Shown: in pieces, positions 9,473 through 19,884 of the stretch
Position numbering within the stretch: position 1 is the stretch's first letter
Layout: every line of letters starts with the position of its first letter
Origin: Ureibacillus yapensis
GTDB lineage: Bacteria; Bacillota; Bacilli; Bacillales_A; Planococcaceae
Direction of reading: 5' to 3'
DNA length: 64,000 bases
NCBI RefSeq assembly: GCF_003515775.1
Contig: NZ_QWEI01000001.1
Span: forward strand, 39,840-103,839
The notes under the pieces: model-generated
Databases searched by the model: none
Seen by the model: the letters and a program-made list of their open reading frames with translations, nothing else
What the model was told of the DNA's origin: nothing
Translations under genes and position numbers: made by a program

Positions 9473-10569
9473 GCAAAGACCCCTTGCTCAATCAAAACTT
9501 CTTCCAGCAAAGATAAAAATTTATCGTTTTGCTCTTCTGTCCCGATTGTAACACGAATATAGCCAGGCGAACTGAGTGCATTTCCGCTTCGAATGATAAA
9601 TCCGCGCTTCATCATTTCCGTAAAGACAACATCGCTATCCGCTTTCACTTCGAATAATACAAAATTCGTTTGCGAAGGATAAATGTTCAACCCATGCTTT
9701 TCACAAAACGCCGAATATTGCTTTTTGCCTTCTTCATTCTTCGTTTTGCATTCTTCAATAAAAGCCTGATCTTGCAAGGCAATGATGGCAACTTTATGAC
9801 TTAAAACGGTATTGTTGAACGGTGCGCGCACAGGATCCAGCTTAGCAATGATTCCCTCATTACCAATAGCATACCCTACACGGAAAGAAGCCAGCCCGTA
9901 TGCTTTCGAGAACGTACGCATAATAAGGACGTTAGGATATTCATTTACATAATGAAGAGTATCTTTATATTCTGGAGAATTCACATATTCAAAATAAGCT
10001 TCATCCAACACGATTAATACATCAGAAGGCACTTTTTCGATAAAGTTTTGCAGTTCCTCATCATTGACGATTGTTCCTGTAGGATTATTTGGATTACATA
10101 CCCAAACGATCGATGTCTTTTCATCAATTGCTGCCAACATTGCATCTAAATCGTGTTTACCATCTTTTAAAGGAACTTGTCGGACTTCCGCTCCTTCAAT
10201 TTCCGCATTATGTTGATATTGGGAGAAGGACGGAGTTGCCATTACCGTGTTGACACCCGGGTAAAGCAAGGCACGTGTGACAATGGCAATCAAATCATCG
10301 GAACCATTCCCGAATAATAATTGTTTTTCAGCAACATTTAAATGGTTCGCCACTGCTGTGCGTAAATTTTGGGCGTAACCATCCGGATAAATGGCATGAT
10401 TTGTGTCATCGCCATTTAGAAATGCTTTTACTTTTGGAGAGAAACCATAGGGATTTTCATTGGATGCCAGTTTTACGACTTCTTCCAATCCAAATTCTTT
10501 TTTTACTTCTTCCATCGGTTTTCCCGGTTGATATGCCTTCATCCCGAAAATTTGTTGTTTCCATTTCAT
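9469..10569 (-). CDS. hisC: Histidinol-phosphate aminotransferase (also aromatic aminotransferase)
   Basis: This fold-I PLP aminotransferase has 366 residues and the catalytic lysine K222 in TFSKAYGLASFRVG. The substrate and cofactor motifs SNENPYG, NPNNPTG and LDEAYFEY are present. In B. subtilis the same gene sits in the aromatic operon and serves both histidine and tyrosine/phenylalanine synthesis; that dual role is likely here but inferred. The gap to aroH is 70 bases and is where B. subtilis carries trpEDCFBA. Confidence 0.95.
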   Translation of the reverse strand: MKWKQQIFGMKAYQPGKPMEEVKKEFGLEEVVKLASNENPYGFSPKVKAFLNGDDTNHAIYPDGYAQNLRTAVANHLNVAEKQLLFGNGSDDLIAIVTRALLYPGVNTVMATPSFSQYQHNAEIEGAEVRQVPLKDGKHDLDAMLAAIDEKTSIVWVCNPNNPTGTIVNDEELQNFIEKVPSDVLIVLDEAYFEYVNSPEYKDTLHYVNEYPNVLIMRTFSKAYGLASFRVGYAIGNEGIIAKLDPVRAPFNNTVLSHKVAIIALQDQAFIEECKTKNEEGKKQYSAFCEKHGLNIYPSQTNFVLFEVKADSDVVFTEMMKRGFIIRSGNALSSPGYIRVTIGTEEQNDKFLSLLEEVLIEQGVFA

Positions 10570-10639
10570 GTTTGCTCTCTCCTTACTTATTCGTTTCTTC
10601 TAATCCATTGACTCTAACGCATTTGCCTTCAAGGCTAAT

Positions 10640-11029
10640 TTATTCGGCCATGAGTTGAGACCCGCTCAATGTAGCCAAGTCCGGACGCAGTCTTACTGCT
10701 TCGTTAAGGTAGACATGGCGAATTTCTTTCTGGCTTAAAGATGTATTCACATGCATCAAGACACGGATGCATAGCGGCAATGCATTTGGCACACTCATCT
10801 CATGGGTGCACATGGTAGGGACAAATTGCCATCCTTCAATCGAGCGGACGGCTTTGGCGGGAAATCCCGATGTGAGATCAGTAGTCGTTGATATTAACAC
10901 GGAGATAATATCTTCGGGCTCAAGATTATTCAGTTTTACAATCTCCTTCACCAAAATTTCCGTTTCCTTAAAGATTTGGTGTTCTTCATCCGCCATAACC
11001 GTTGTGGCTCCTCTAACTCCTCTAATCAT
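10640..11029 (-). CDS. aroH: Chorismate mutase, AroH type
   Basis: This 129-residue monofunctional chorismate mutase converts chorismate to prephenate. It begins MIRGVRGATTV with the active-site arginine R7. It contains the conserved ISTTTDLTSGFPAKAVR stretch and VPTMCTHEMSVPNALPLCIR with the catalytic arginine. Its ATG overlaps the aroB stop as ATGA. The last few codons (MAE then stop) lie in sequence resembling a dispersed repeat of this window, so the C-terminus may have been reshaped by it. Confidence 0.95.
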   Translation of the reverse strand: MIRGVRGATTVMADEEHQIFKETEILVKEIVKLNNLEPEDIISVLISTTTDLTSGFPAKAVRSIEGWQFVPTMCTHEMSVPNALPLCIRVLMHVNTSLSQKEIRHVYLNEAVRLRPDLATLSGSQLMAE

Positions 11030-12117
11030 GACAATACCTCCGTTAGTAGAGCACGATATTCTTTATCTGCTTCTCTACATTCTGATAGTTCGATTGGTTG
11101 AATGAACGGCTCACCAATCGTTTGAAGCAATACAAATTTCAATTCACCGTAATCCGCCTTTTTATCTTTCACCAAATATTGGGCGAGTGTCTCAAACGGG
11201 TAATTGAAAACGGCATCCAAAGGATAGCCATTGCTTGAAGCAAAACGCAAAAATGCAGTTGTCGTTTCACGAGTGATCTTTCCGTATCTTTCACTGAGCA
11301 GCAGCGCATAGACCATGCCGATTACTACTGCTTCTCCGTGTGCCAATCCTCCATAACCCGCTGCTGCTTCTATGGCATGCCCGTATGTATGGCCGAAATT
11401 CAAATATTTGCGAACGGATTGCTCTGTCTCATCTTCTGCAACAATTTTCGCTTTTACTTCAATTCCGGATTTCAAATGGTTGGCAAGCTGTTCGCTTGGA
11501 ATGTTTGTAATCGAAGGTAGGGATAAGAGTTGTTCATACCATGCATTGTCAGAAATCATGGCATGTTTTACTACTTCCGCCATCCCCGAGCGAATTTCCT
11601 TTTCACTTAGGGAATTAAGAAATTCAATATCATAAATTACCGCTTCTGGTTGATAAAAAGCACCGATTAAATTTTTTCCTTCAGGGTGGTTGATTGCTGT
11701 CTTGCCGCCAACTGCAGAATCATGCGCCAAAATCGTTGTTGGCAGTTGAACGAACGGAATCCCGCGCATATAAGTAGCTGCCACAAAACCGGTCACATCA
11801 CCCACTGCCCCGCCCCCAAATGCAAAGAGAATCGATTTGCGGGTGCATTGATGTTCAATTAGAAAGGAATGTGCTTGTTTGAAGTTCTCGAAGCTTTTAC
11901 ACTCTTCTCCAGGAGGCATGACGAACACATCAAAAGCATAAGGGAAATTCGCCTGGAAATAGTCCCCTTTCGCTTCCCAAACGTTTTTATCCGTAAAAAC
12001 AACCATCTTATCTACTTTCGGCAAGTTATTGCATAGCGTTTCAACAGCATCTTTTAAAACATGATTCCCAATCACCACTTCATAGTGATGGGATGCCGTG
12101 TTCACCGGAATTCTCAT
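11026..12117 (-). CDS. aroB: 3-dehydroquinate synthase
   Basis: This NAD- and Zn-dependent enzyme makes dehydroquinate from DAHP in the shikimate pathway. The 363-residue sequence has the nucleotide site FGGGAVGDVTGFVAATYMRG, then PTTILAHDSAVGGKTAIN, and the metal-binding EVVKHAMI and FGHTYGHAIE motifs. ATG 12117 follows AAAGGAG with 8-base spacing, two bases after aroC. Confidence 0.97.
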   Translation of the reverse strand: MRIPVNTASHHYEVVIGNHVLKDAVETLCNNLPKVDKMVVFTDKNVWEAKGDYFQANFPYAFDVFVMPPGEECKSFENFKQAHSFLIEHQCTRKSILFAFGGGAVGDVTGFVAATYMRGIPFVQLPTTILAHDSAVGGKTAINHPEGKNLIGAFYQPEAVIYDIEFLNSLSEKEIRSGMAEVVKHAMISDNAWYEQLLSLPSITNIPSEQLANHLKSGIEVKAKIVAEDETEQSVRKYLNFGHTYGHAIEAAAGYGGLAHGEAVVIGMVYALLLSERYGKITRETTTAFLRFASSNGYPLDAVFNYPFETLAQYLVKDKKADYGELKFVLLQTIGEPFIQPIELSECREADKEYRALLTEVLS

Positions 12118-12119
12118 AC

Positions 12120-13301
12120 TTAAAACTCCTTTGAGTATTTTCGCATTGCATCAATTTGCTCTTTTAACTGCGGCAACTGATCACTATGGAATTGGTCCAC
12201 TAAAATACTCGCAATTTCCCATGCGATAACATTTTCTGCAACAATGGATGCAGCTGGTACAGCACAGCTATCCGATCGCTCTACACTTGCCTTGAATGGT
12301 TCTTTCGTTTCAATATCAATACTTTGCAATGGTTTATATAAGGTAGGTATTGGCTTCATTACACCACGCACCACGATTGGCATACCTGTCGACATGCCGC
12401 CTTCAAGACCACCTAAACGATTTGTTGCCCGGCGATAGCCATTTTCTTCATCCCATGTGATTTCATCGTGCACCTCAGAGCCTTTTCGGCGGGCCATTTC
12501 AAAGCCGATGCCAAATTCAACGCCCTTGAAAGCATTAATCGATAACATGGCTTGCGCAAGTCTTCCGTCCAGTTTGCGATCGTAATGTACATAAGAACCG
12601 ATCCCTGCAGGAAGGCCTTCCACAATCACTTCCACGACTCCACCAATTGAGTCTCCGGCTTTTTTTGTGTCGTCTATCATTTGAACCATTCTCTGAGACG
12701 CTTCCGGGTCCACGCAGTAACAAGGGTCCTGTTCTACAATGTGGCGGATTTCGTCTGCCGATTTTCCTTCAACCTTGGTTGTATCGGCCTTAATGCCCGC
12801 AATTTCCGTTACATGGGAAACAATCGAAACACCCAATTCGTTTAATAAAGCTTTCGCTACGGAACCGACAGCAACTCGAACAGTTGTTTCACGGGCACTT
12901 GATCGTTCTAGGACATTGCGCAAATCTCGATGTCCGTATTTAATTCCCCCGACTAAATCTGCATGACCCGGGCGCGGACGGGAAATTTGGCGTTTTATTT
13001 CATCCGGATTTACATCTTCCGGTAATGGGTCAGCCCCCATTATTTTTGTCCAATGTTTCCAGTCGTCGTTTTTAACAACCAATGCCACTGGCGAACCCAA
13101 TGTTTTCCCATGGCGCACACCGCCCATAATTTCAACAGTGTCTGTTTCAATTTGCATTCTTCTTCCGCGGCCATGTCCGCCTTGTCGTCTTTTTAAATCA
13201 TAATTTATTTGATCGGAAGTTAATGGCAAAAGGGATGGAAGCCCTTCGATAATAGTAGTTAATTGAGGTCCGTGAGACTCTCCTGCAGTAAGGTAACGCA
13301 T
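12120..13301 (-). CDS. aroC: Chorismate synthase
   Basis: This FMN-dependent enzyme forms chorismate from EPSP. The 393 residues include the N-terminal [10 protein letters not shown], the [12 protein letters not shown] segment, [10 protein letters not shown] and [11 protein letters not shown], all family signatures. It is the first gene of the aromatic operon (aroF in B. subtilis nomenclature). It lies downstream of cheR behind a terminator. SD AAGGGAG is ten bases before ATG 13301. Confidence 0.97.
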   Translation of the reverse strand: MRYLTAGESHGPQLTTIIEGLPSLLPLTSDQINYDLKRRQGGHGRGRRMQIETDTVEIMGGVRHGKTLGSPVALVVKNDDWKHWTKIMGADPLPEDVNPDEIKRQISRPRPGHADLVGGIKYGHRDLRNVLERSSARETTVRVAVGSVAKALLNELGVSIVSHVTEIAGIKADTTKVEGKSADEIRHIVEQDPCYCVDPEASQRMVQMIDDTKKAGDSIGGVVEVIVEGLPAGIGSYVHYDRKLDGRLAQAMLSINAFKGVEFGIGFEMARRKGSEVHDEITWDEENGYRRATNRLGGLEGGMSTGMPIVVRGVMKPIPTLYKPLQSIDIETKEPFKASVERSDSCAVPAASIVAENVIAWEIASILVDQFHSDQLPQLKEQIDAMRKYSKEF

Positions 13302-13488
13302 AAAACACTTTCTCCCTTCAACTCGCTAAAGTATGTATTTCTTAATATAACATAATCTCATCCAAAAAACAGTGCTATTTTGCAGTTTACCAATATAGTA
13401 CCGAATATTCAGAAATTCTATTATATATGATTTCTTGGAAAATTCCCTTATGATGTTCAATCTTCCTTGAAAAAATGTATATTTTCAA

Positions 13489-13523
13489 GTAAAAAACGCT
13501 TTCCGTTCTAATTACGAAAAGCG
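13489..13523 (-). terminator. Terminator after cheR
   Basis: Minus strand CGCTTTTCG pairs with CGGAAAGCG around a 9-base loop (one mismatch or wobble), followed by TTTTTTAC. Confidence 0.75.
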
Positions 13524-13570
13524 CCATTCGTGTGGAAGCTGCTCTTTTGAAAAGTGATAAGATCTGTTTT

Positions 13571-14715
<1,145 letters not shown>

Positions 14716-14780
14716 TGCTTCTACACTCCCAGAAATAGATTTATCGTGACATATTTGTATTATATTTCCATTTAATTTTA

Positions 14781-14818
14781 AAAAAAGTAACTACTGCGAG
14801 TTGTGCAATAGTTACTTT
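14781..14818 (-). terminator. Terminator after ndk
   Basis: Minus strand AAAGTAACTATTGC pairs with GCAGTAGTTACTTT across a 7-base loop (one mismatch or wobble), followed by TTTTAAAA. Confidence 0.85.
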
Positions 14819-14841
14819 ATGTCTTATTCAATTCTTAAGAA

Positions 14842-15258
14842 TTACGCTAATTCTCCACCGAACCATAAGTTGATTTCACGCTCTGCAGATGCTGGTGAAT
14901 CAGAACCGTGGATTACGTTTTCTGAAATTGTTACAGCATAATCACCGCGGATTGTACCAGGTAGAGATTCAGATGGTTTTGTAGCACCCATCATGATTCG
15001 AGCTAAAGAAATTACGCTTTCGCCTTCCCATACCATAGCAAAAACTGGACCGGACGTGATGAAATCAACCAATTCGCCAAAGAAAGGTTTGTCTGCATGC
15101 TCTGCATAGTGTGCTTCTGCAACTTCGCGAGATGGAACGATTAATTTAGCTGCTTTTAATTCAAAGCCGCGACGTTCAAAGCGGTCAACGATATCTCCGA
15201 TTACTTGACGTTTCACACCATCTGGTTTAATCATTAAATAAGTTTTTTCGATTGCCAT
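14842..15258 (-). CDS. ndk: Nucleoside diphosphate kinase
   Basis: This enzyme transfers gamma-phosphate between nucleoside triphosphates and diphosphates. The catalytic His is H117 in NVIHGSD, and [17 protein letters not shown] and LPGTIRGDY are all present. ATG 15258 follows AAGGAG; a GTG at 15270 would overlap that site. The protein is 138 residues and ends [10 protein letters not shown], about ten residues shorter at the C-terminus than the B. subtilis enzyme, which continues to a GWIY end. It stands between hepT and cheR as in B. subtilis. Confidence 0.95.
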   Translation of the reverse strand: MAIEKTYLMIKPDGVKRQVIGDIVDRFERRGFELKAAKLIVPSREVAEAHYAEHADKPFFGELVDFITSGPVFAMVWEGESVISLARIMMGATKPSESLPGTIRGDYAVTISENVIHGSDSPASAEREINLWFGGELA

Positions 15259-15411
15259 TATTATAAACACTCCTTAAGTTTGAATAAGGCGTTACACCCA
15301 CCGATAAATCTTACCAAAATAACTGTAAAACAGCAACTTTTACTATCCGGCAAGTTTATTTACGAACAAGAAAGCTTTTTTGGGGTGGATTCTGGTTGAG
15401 TCAACCAGTCG

Positions 15412-15670
15412 AGAGCCGCCTCCGATTTTTTTATTGTCCAGCTGCGGCGGCTAACTCCTTGGCAACTTCGACTCTTTTCACGAAGGCAAAAAGCGCCTTC
15501 TTGTCAGAATCTCCAGTTTCCGTCGGAGCTGAGCGAGCCGCCTCCGCTTTTCTTGTCCAGCTGCGAACGCTAGCTCCTCGACAACTTCGGTGCTTCCTGC
15601 AAGGGCAAAAAGCGCCCTTTTGTCAGCCCCTCCAGTTGTTGTCGGAGCTGGCAAGCGTTCTCCGCTTTTC
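15412..15670 (+). repeat. Two tandem GC-rich repeats of about 122 bases plus a partial third
   Basis: The unit begins GAGCCGCCTCCG at 15413 and again at 15535, with a partial third start near 15650. Each copy contains TGTCCAGCTGCG, a CTAACTCCT/CTAGCTCCT segment, CAACTTCG and a hairpin. The hairpin is GAAGGC/GCCTTC in copy 1 (15482-15500) and AAGGGC/GCCCTT in copy 2 (15601-15619), each around AAAAAGC. No convincing coding frame is present. Confidence 0.75.
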
Positions 15671-15673
15671 TTT

Positions 15674-16648
15674 TTAAAATTTGCGTTTTCCGATGAATAG
15701 TGCGATGTCTCGCAGTTTTTTCTTCATTTGGTGGTTTGGCAGTGCTTCTACTTCTTTTAGTGCTTTTCGAAGATACTGATTGCTCAATGCAATCGACTGT
15801 TTAATAGCTTCCGAATTCCGCACTACCTTCAGCATGGCCAACCGGTCTTCCTCTACCACTTTACCTGTAGAGGCTTTTTCGATAAATTGCTTGATGATTG
15901 GATGATCCTTCAAGTAAAAAATGGGCAGCGTAATATTGCCGTGCAATAAATCGCTTCCCGCGGGCTTTCCAAGTTCTTTATCGGATGCTGTAAAGTCCAA
16001 TATATCATCAACAATTTGGTAGCTCATGCCCACAAAATATCCATAGCGTCTTAAATGACGTATGTTTTTTTCATCAAGTCCGCTTGCGACTGCTCCTAAT
16101 TCACAGCTTGACTCAATTAACAATGCTGTTTTCCGCTTAATGCGGCGGAAATAATCTTTTAAATTTTGATCGACCCGAAACTTATCTTCAATCTGAATGA
16201 CTTCGCCATTACAAATTTCGACCATTGTCTTCGCCAAAATCTGATGGACTCTTTTATTTTCAATTGCTGTCACATACTCCAAAGCTCTCGCAAAAATAAA
16301 GTCGCCCGTATACATGGCCACTCGATTATTCCACTGTGCCTTGACCGTACGTCTACCCCTTCTCAAATCCGAATCATCGATGACATCATCATGCACCAGT
16401 GAAGCCATATGGATTAACTCCAAAGGTACGGCAATATTTTTAATGTTGTCGATATCATAATTCCCAAATTTTGCACTTATTAGAACAAAAACAGGACGAA
16501 TTCGTTTACCGCCTGCTTGCAACAAATGGAGAGAGGCATCATTGATTAAGTGCGAAGATGAGTTTAACGCATTTTCCAATTCTTTTTCGATGATGTCAAT
16601 ATCGGATTTTAAATCGGTGTAGAGTAATTTTAACTTCATCTTTTCCAA
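15674..16648 (-). CDS. hepT: Heptaprenyl diphosphate synthase component II
   Basis: This is the catalytic subunit that extends farnesyl diphosphate to the C35 side chain of menaquinone-7, working with HepS. The first aspartate-rich motif is in LVHDDVIDDSDLRRGR and the second in YQIVDDILDF; GGKRIRP binds IPP. The start is TTG 16648 behind GGAGAAGG with 8-base spacing, giving 324 residues. It lies 18 bases after menG, so hepS-menG-hepT act as one unit. Confidence 0.96.
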   Translation of the reverse strand: MEKMKLKLLYTDLKSDIDIIEKELENALNSSSHLINDASLHLLQAGGKRIRPVFVLISAKFGNYDIDNIKNIAVPLELIHMASLVHDDVIDDSDLRRGRRTVKAQWNNRVAMYTGDFIFARALEYVTAIENKRVHQILAKTMVEICNGEVIQIEDKFRVDQNLKDYFRRIKRKTALLIESSCELGAVASGLDEKNIRHLRRYGYFVGMSYQIVDDILDFTASDKELGKPAGSDLLHGNITLPIFYLKDHPIIKQFIEKASTGKVVEEDRLAMLKVVRNSEAIKQSIALSNQYLRKALKEVEALPNHQMKKKLRDIALFIGKRKF

Positions 16649-16666
16649 ACGTGAAACCTTCTCCCC

Positions 16667-17371
16667 CTAATTTTCTTTTTTAATGCCCATATGCATGGCA
16701 GCAGCTCCACCACTATAGCCCTTGTAAGCCACTTTTTCAAAACCGGCTTCCTCAAACATTTTGGCTAATTTTTTCATGTCCGGGAACTCATTTGCCGATT
16801 CTTGAAGCCAAGAATATTCTTTATAGCTCTTTGCGAAGAGTTTACCGAAGATCGGCATTATATATTTAAAATAAAAACGGAATAGTTGGCGATAGCCTGG
16901 TATTTCGGATTGTGAAGTCTCCAAGCAGACAGCCATTCCGCCGGGCTTTAATACACGATTCATTTCACGTAAAACCTGCATATAATCCGGAACATTTCGC
17001 AGGCCAAATCCAATCGTGACATAATCAAATGTATTATCTTCAAATGGGAGTTCCATGGCATTTCCTTGAATCAACTCGATTTGAGGATAGGATTTCACCT
17101 TTTCCTCTCCCACTTTCAACATATTTCTGCTAAAGTCCAATCCTTTCACGATTCCCTTTTCACCGGTTGCTTCGGCAAGGGCTATTGTCCAATCCGCAGT
17201 CCCGCAGCATACATCAAGACATTTAGAACCAGGTTTTACAGACATTCGTTTCATTGTGTCTTCCCGCCACTTAACATGCAGTTGAAAACTAATCACCGAG
17301 TTCATTTTGTCGTAGTTTTCCGAGATACTCTCAAATACCTCGTGTACGTGTTCTTCCTTCGATTTTGCCAT
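16667..17371 (-). CDS. menG: Demethylmenaquinone methyltransferase
   Basis: This SAM-dependent enzyme performs the last step of menaquinone synthesis (UbiE/MenG family). Motif I is [12 protein letters not shown] and NMLKVGEEK follows. The family signature [15 protein letters not shown] and the RVLKPGG segment are intact. ATG 17371 gives 234 residues, matching the 233-residue B. subtilis protein; codons further upstream in frame overlap a repeat-like region. It is located between the two heptaprenyl synthase subunits. Confidence 0.96.
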   Translation of the reverse strand: MAKSKEEHVHEVFESISENYDKMNSVISFQLHVKWREDTMKRMSVKPGSKCLDVCCGTADWTIALAEATGEKGIVKGLDFSRNMLKVGEEKVKSYPQIELIQGNAMELPFEDNTFDYVTIGFGLRNVPDYMQVLREMNRVLKPGGMAVCLETSQSEIPGYRQLFRFYFKYIMPIFGKLFAKSYKEYSWLQESANEFPDMKKLAKMFEEAGFEKVAYKGYSGGAAAMHMGIKKEN

Positions 17372-17397
17372 TTTTCCAAAACCTTTCTCGCGCTTTC

Positions 17398-17500
17398 TCA
17401 AATGCGCTTGGCATATTTACATCCAAGTTCACCCTAGTTCAGACCTGCATGATACAGGCAAAACATCTTTACCTGATGCAGACGCGACGAACAAAGGCTA
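17398..17500 (+). repeat. Dispersed repeat fragment
   Basis: TCAAATGCGCTTGGCATATT at 17398 resembles TCAAATACGCCTTGGCGTAT at 18270, and a shorter match begins at 24688. It contains the dyad CCTGCATGATACAGG near 17440. It fills the gap between menG and hepS and is not coding. Confidence 0.4.
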
Positions 17501-17505
17501 TTTCC

Positions 17506-18249
17506 TTAAACTAGTTGCTGCTGTATGTATAACTTTAACTCGTCCTTTAAGAAAGTTGACGATTGAAGATATTCGTTTAGCAATCTACGGAGGGAATTGA
17601 TTTCCTCTAGTACTTTCAACTCCAATAGTTTTTCATCATTTGAAACGCTTTCCCCCATTTTCATAAATAGGTTCGAGGGTTTGCCATTTTGAAGTTGCTG
17701 AAGTTCTTTTTGCAATTGCAGCAACAATAAGTTTGTATGCATGAATGTAGTGTAGTGTTCAAATTGATACACCTGATAAAATCGTTTAATCAATTCCGTG
17801 TGCTTAACGGAAATTGATTGATACCATTCCTCGAGGGTATAGTGAGTTGATTCGTATATTTTAATTTGGTGCTCGCATCGAATTGCGATTCCTTCAGACA
17901 ACTGTCGAATTAAAGGAATATTTCCCAAACGGGCTAATATTTCATAATAACGGCCACTGTAAAAATCACCTGCAAGCACAGTTAGCTGCTGTTCTTTGCT
18001 TGTGGCGTTTTTTTCGTCAATTTTATCATGTTCATTTAGGGATGCATGCACGATCCCTACCGTAATAGCGCTTTCTTCTAATTGGCCATCCCACTGTTCA
18101 CCATTTAGAAAAGGCAGCAACAAATAAAACAATTGACTTTCATCGCTGACCGGCAATCCAGTGTACCTAGCCAACGTTCTATGACGAACATGCAAAGAAA
18201 TATTATTTTTGAATTCTTCTATTGCTTGTTGAATGTATGTTGCATTCAT
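17506..18249 (-). CDS. hepS: Heptaprenyl diphosphate synthase component I
   Basis: This is the small, non-catalytic partner of HepT that sets the product length. The 247-residue sequence is mainly helical and contains the HepS hallmark LAGDFYSGRYYEILA near residue 93 and the GIVHASLNEHD segment near residue 66. ATG 18249 follows GGAG by eight bases. Its position (mtrB-hepS-menG-hepT) is the same as in B. subtilis. Confidence 0.92.
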   Translation of the reverse strand: MNATYIQQAIEEFKNNISLHVRHRTLARYTGLPVSDESQLFYLLLPFLNGEQWDGQLEESAITVGIVHASLNEHDKIDEKNATSKEQQLTVLAGDFYSGRYYEILARLGNIPLIRQLSEGIAIRCEHQIKIYESTHYTLEEWYQSISVKHTELIKRFYQVYQFEHYTTFMHTNLLLLQLQKELQQLQNGKPSNLFMKMGESVSNDEKLLELKVLEEINSLRRLLNEYLQSSTFLKDELKLYIQQQLV

Positions 18250-18267
18250 AGATATTACTCCATTCTA

Positions 18268-18480
18268 CATCAAATACGCCTTGGCGTATTTCCAGCTGGC
18301 GCTTTCGTCACAGCAAAACAATGTGCCCAGATTCCTCAAGCAATCTCGAAAGGTTCTGTTGAAATCTGCGGCATCCGCCTTAAGGCTAACTTCATTCAGC
18401 CAGGATGTGAACCATTGACTGACTTTGCAATCTTCTCACCATTGATAGAAGTGAAAAACTTCTCCTGAATGAAGTTAAAG
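18268..18480 (+). repeat. Dispersed repeat with terminal palindrome and 13-base inverted repeat
   Basis: It starts with a perfect palindrome, AAATACGCC-TT-GGCGTATTT (18272-18291). It ends with TAACTTCATTCAG (18387-18399) paired with CTGAATGAAGTTA (18465-18477). Related TTCATTCAG/CTGAATGAA pieces occur near 5082-5096, 10631-10650 and 24820-24850. It occupies the hepS-mtrB gap. Confidence 0.5.
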
Positions 18481-18533
18481 TGCAATGGAGATATCCATTG
18501 CTTTGTTTGATTGGCGACCAATCAAACCTTGAA

Positions 18534-18755
18534 TTATTTTTTTGAACCACTTTCAACAACGCCATGCGATGAGTAGACTTTGGCTTTCCCGCGAATTTTC
18601 ATAGCAGATGTATGTTCGGTAAATTGGGCAATCATTAATTCGCCAGCATCCAACTTTTCCGAATGGTGAAACTTTGTGTCCGTTCCGCGTGTTAAACCGA
18701 TTACATGCACGCCATCTTCCTGCGCTTCTATAATAATATAATCTGGTTGTGTCAT
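18534..18755 (-). CDS. mtrB: Tryptophan RNA-binding attenuator protein (TRAP)
   Basis: This 73-residue protein forms an 11-subunit ring that, when loaded with tryptophan, binds GAG/UAG repeats in trp leader RNA. The conserved core [20 protein letters not shown] and the following [19 protein letters not shown] are essentially complete, including the RNA-binding lysines and arginine near KIRGKA. It is coupled to folE (mtrA) as in B. subtilis, 62 bases downstream of it. No trp genes are found in this window, so its targets must lie elsewhere. Confidence 0.96.
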   Translation of the reverse strand: MTQPDYIIIEAQEDGVHVIGLTRGTDTKFHHSEKLDAGELMIAQFTEHTSAMKIRGKAKVYSSHGVVESGSKK

Positions 18756-18817
18756 AACTCCCGAGTCTCCCTAATAAATCATTTTCTTGTACATCATATC
18801 ATAATCAAACTAGAGTT

Positions 18818-19387
18818 TTAAGCCATTTGAATAAATGAAATAACTTCTCTTCGTAAAACGTCATTTTCCTCATAAACCCCGCGGGCAACAGAAGTAACTG
18901 TTTTTGAGCCTGGTTTTTTAAGCCCACGCATCGTCATGCACATATGCTCCGCTTCGATTACCACATATACCCCTTGAGGCTCAAGCATTTCCATGATTGT
19001 ATTCGCTATAGTGGATGTAATCCGTTCTTGGAGCTGCGGTCTGCGGGCTACCGATTCAACACAGCGGCCAAGCTTGCTAAGTCCCGCCACTCGTCCTCCT
19101 GAAGGTAAATACGCGATATGCGCTTTTCCATAGAAAGGAACCAAATGGTGTTCACACATTGAATAAAACGGTATATCTTTAACAAGTACCAGGTCATCAT
19201 GGTTTTCATGAAAAACGGTACTAAAATATTCTCTTGGGTCTTCTTCTATCCCACTAAACATCTCTGCATACATTTTGGCTACGCGTTTTGGAGTATCAAG
19301 CAATCCTTCACGATCTACATCTTCACCAACCGCATCCAAAATCATCTGTACTGCTTCTTCTATTTTTCCTAAATCTACTTTCGACAT
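18818..19387 (-). CDS. folE: GTP cyclohydrolase I
   Basis: This enzyme opens GTP to dihydroneopterin triphosphate for folate synthesis. The 189 residues include the zinc site [20 protein letters not shown] and the later Cys in [16 protein letters not shown] and RPQLQERIT complete the active site. ATG 19387 follows AGGAGG. It is called mtrA in B. subtilis because it is cotranscribed with mtrB. Confidence 0.96.
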   Translation of the reverse strand: MSKVDLGKIEEAVQMILDAVGEDVDREGLLDTPKRVAKMYAEMFSGIEEDPREYFSTVFHENHDDLVLVKDIPFYSMCEHHLVPFYGKAHIAYLPSGGRVAGLSKLGRCVESVARRPQLQERITSTIANTIMEMLEPQGVYVVIEAEHMCMTMRGLKKPGSKTVTSVARGVYEENDVLRREVISFIQMA

Positions 19388-19400
19388 CCTTTATCCTCCT

Positions 19401-19626
19401 AAGAAAAGCGCAAGCGCCCTGTTCAGCCCCGCGCGGCGAAAACGCAACGTCCCTTACCTGCCAACATCACCCATAATGTGTGAGTTTGTTGCACCGTCCG
19501 ACAAAACACCGTGATTTGTCGATATTTGTACATTAACGGATGAAGGCTCGCATGTTGGAGCTTTTCCTTTTTTTCGAACCGAGGACAAACCGCGGCTCGG
19601 AAGTAGCTGGGTTGCTTGCGCCAGAC
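19401..19626 (+). repeat. GCGCAAGCGCC-type repeat, diverged copy
   Basis: The left end AAGAAAAGCGCAAGCGCCCT matches the copies at 23338 and 26250. The right end GGTTGCTTGCGCCAG is the imperfect inverse of the left. GAACCGAGGACAAACCGCGG resembles the other copies, but the middle is different. It lies between hup and folE; the rest of that 0.5 kb gap holds only the hup terminator. Confidence 0.6.
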
Positions 19627-19819
19627 ACTGCTAAGATTGCAATAATTTATACTTTTTTATCTTCTATACAAGATGCGCAGGCGCAACTTCAAAAAGAATC
19701 GTAGCACATACTTTGCCTTAACGCAAAATGGGGTGACTACTTCATAAAAAAACTATTTCTTTATGTATAATATCAAATTCATTGTTCCGTTAGTATGGGT
19801 AATTTTTTCTTTGCCATAA

Positions 19820-19861
19820 GCAAAAAGAGCAGCCATCATGCTTGTCCATGACGACTGCTCT
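19820..19861 (-). terminator. Terminator after hup
   Basis: Minus strand AGAGCAGTCGTCATG pairs over 15 positions (with G-U) with CATGATGGCTGCTCT, then TTTTTGC. Confidence 0.9.
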
Positions 19862-19884
19862 ATGTAACTGCTAGATCCCGTTGA

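Noticed and set aside
15396..15677. 93-codon plus-strand frame through the tandem repeats
   Set aside because: No ribosome site, composition dictated by the repeat, and conservation is of paired stems rather than codons.
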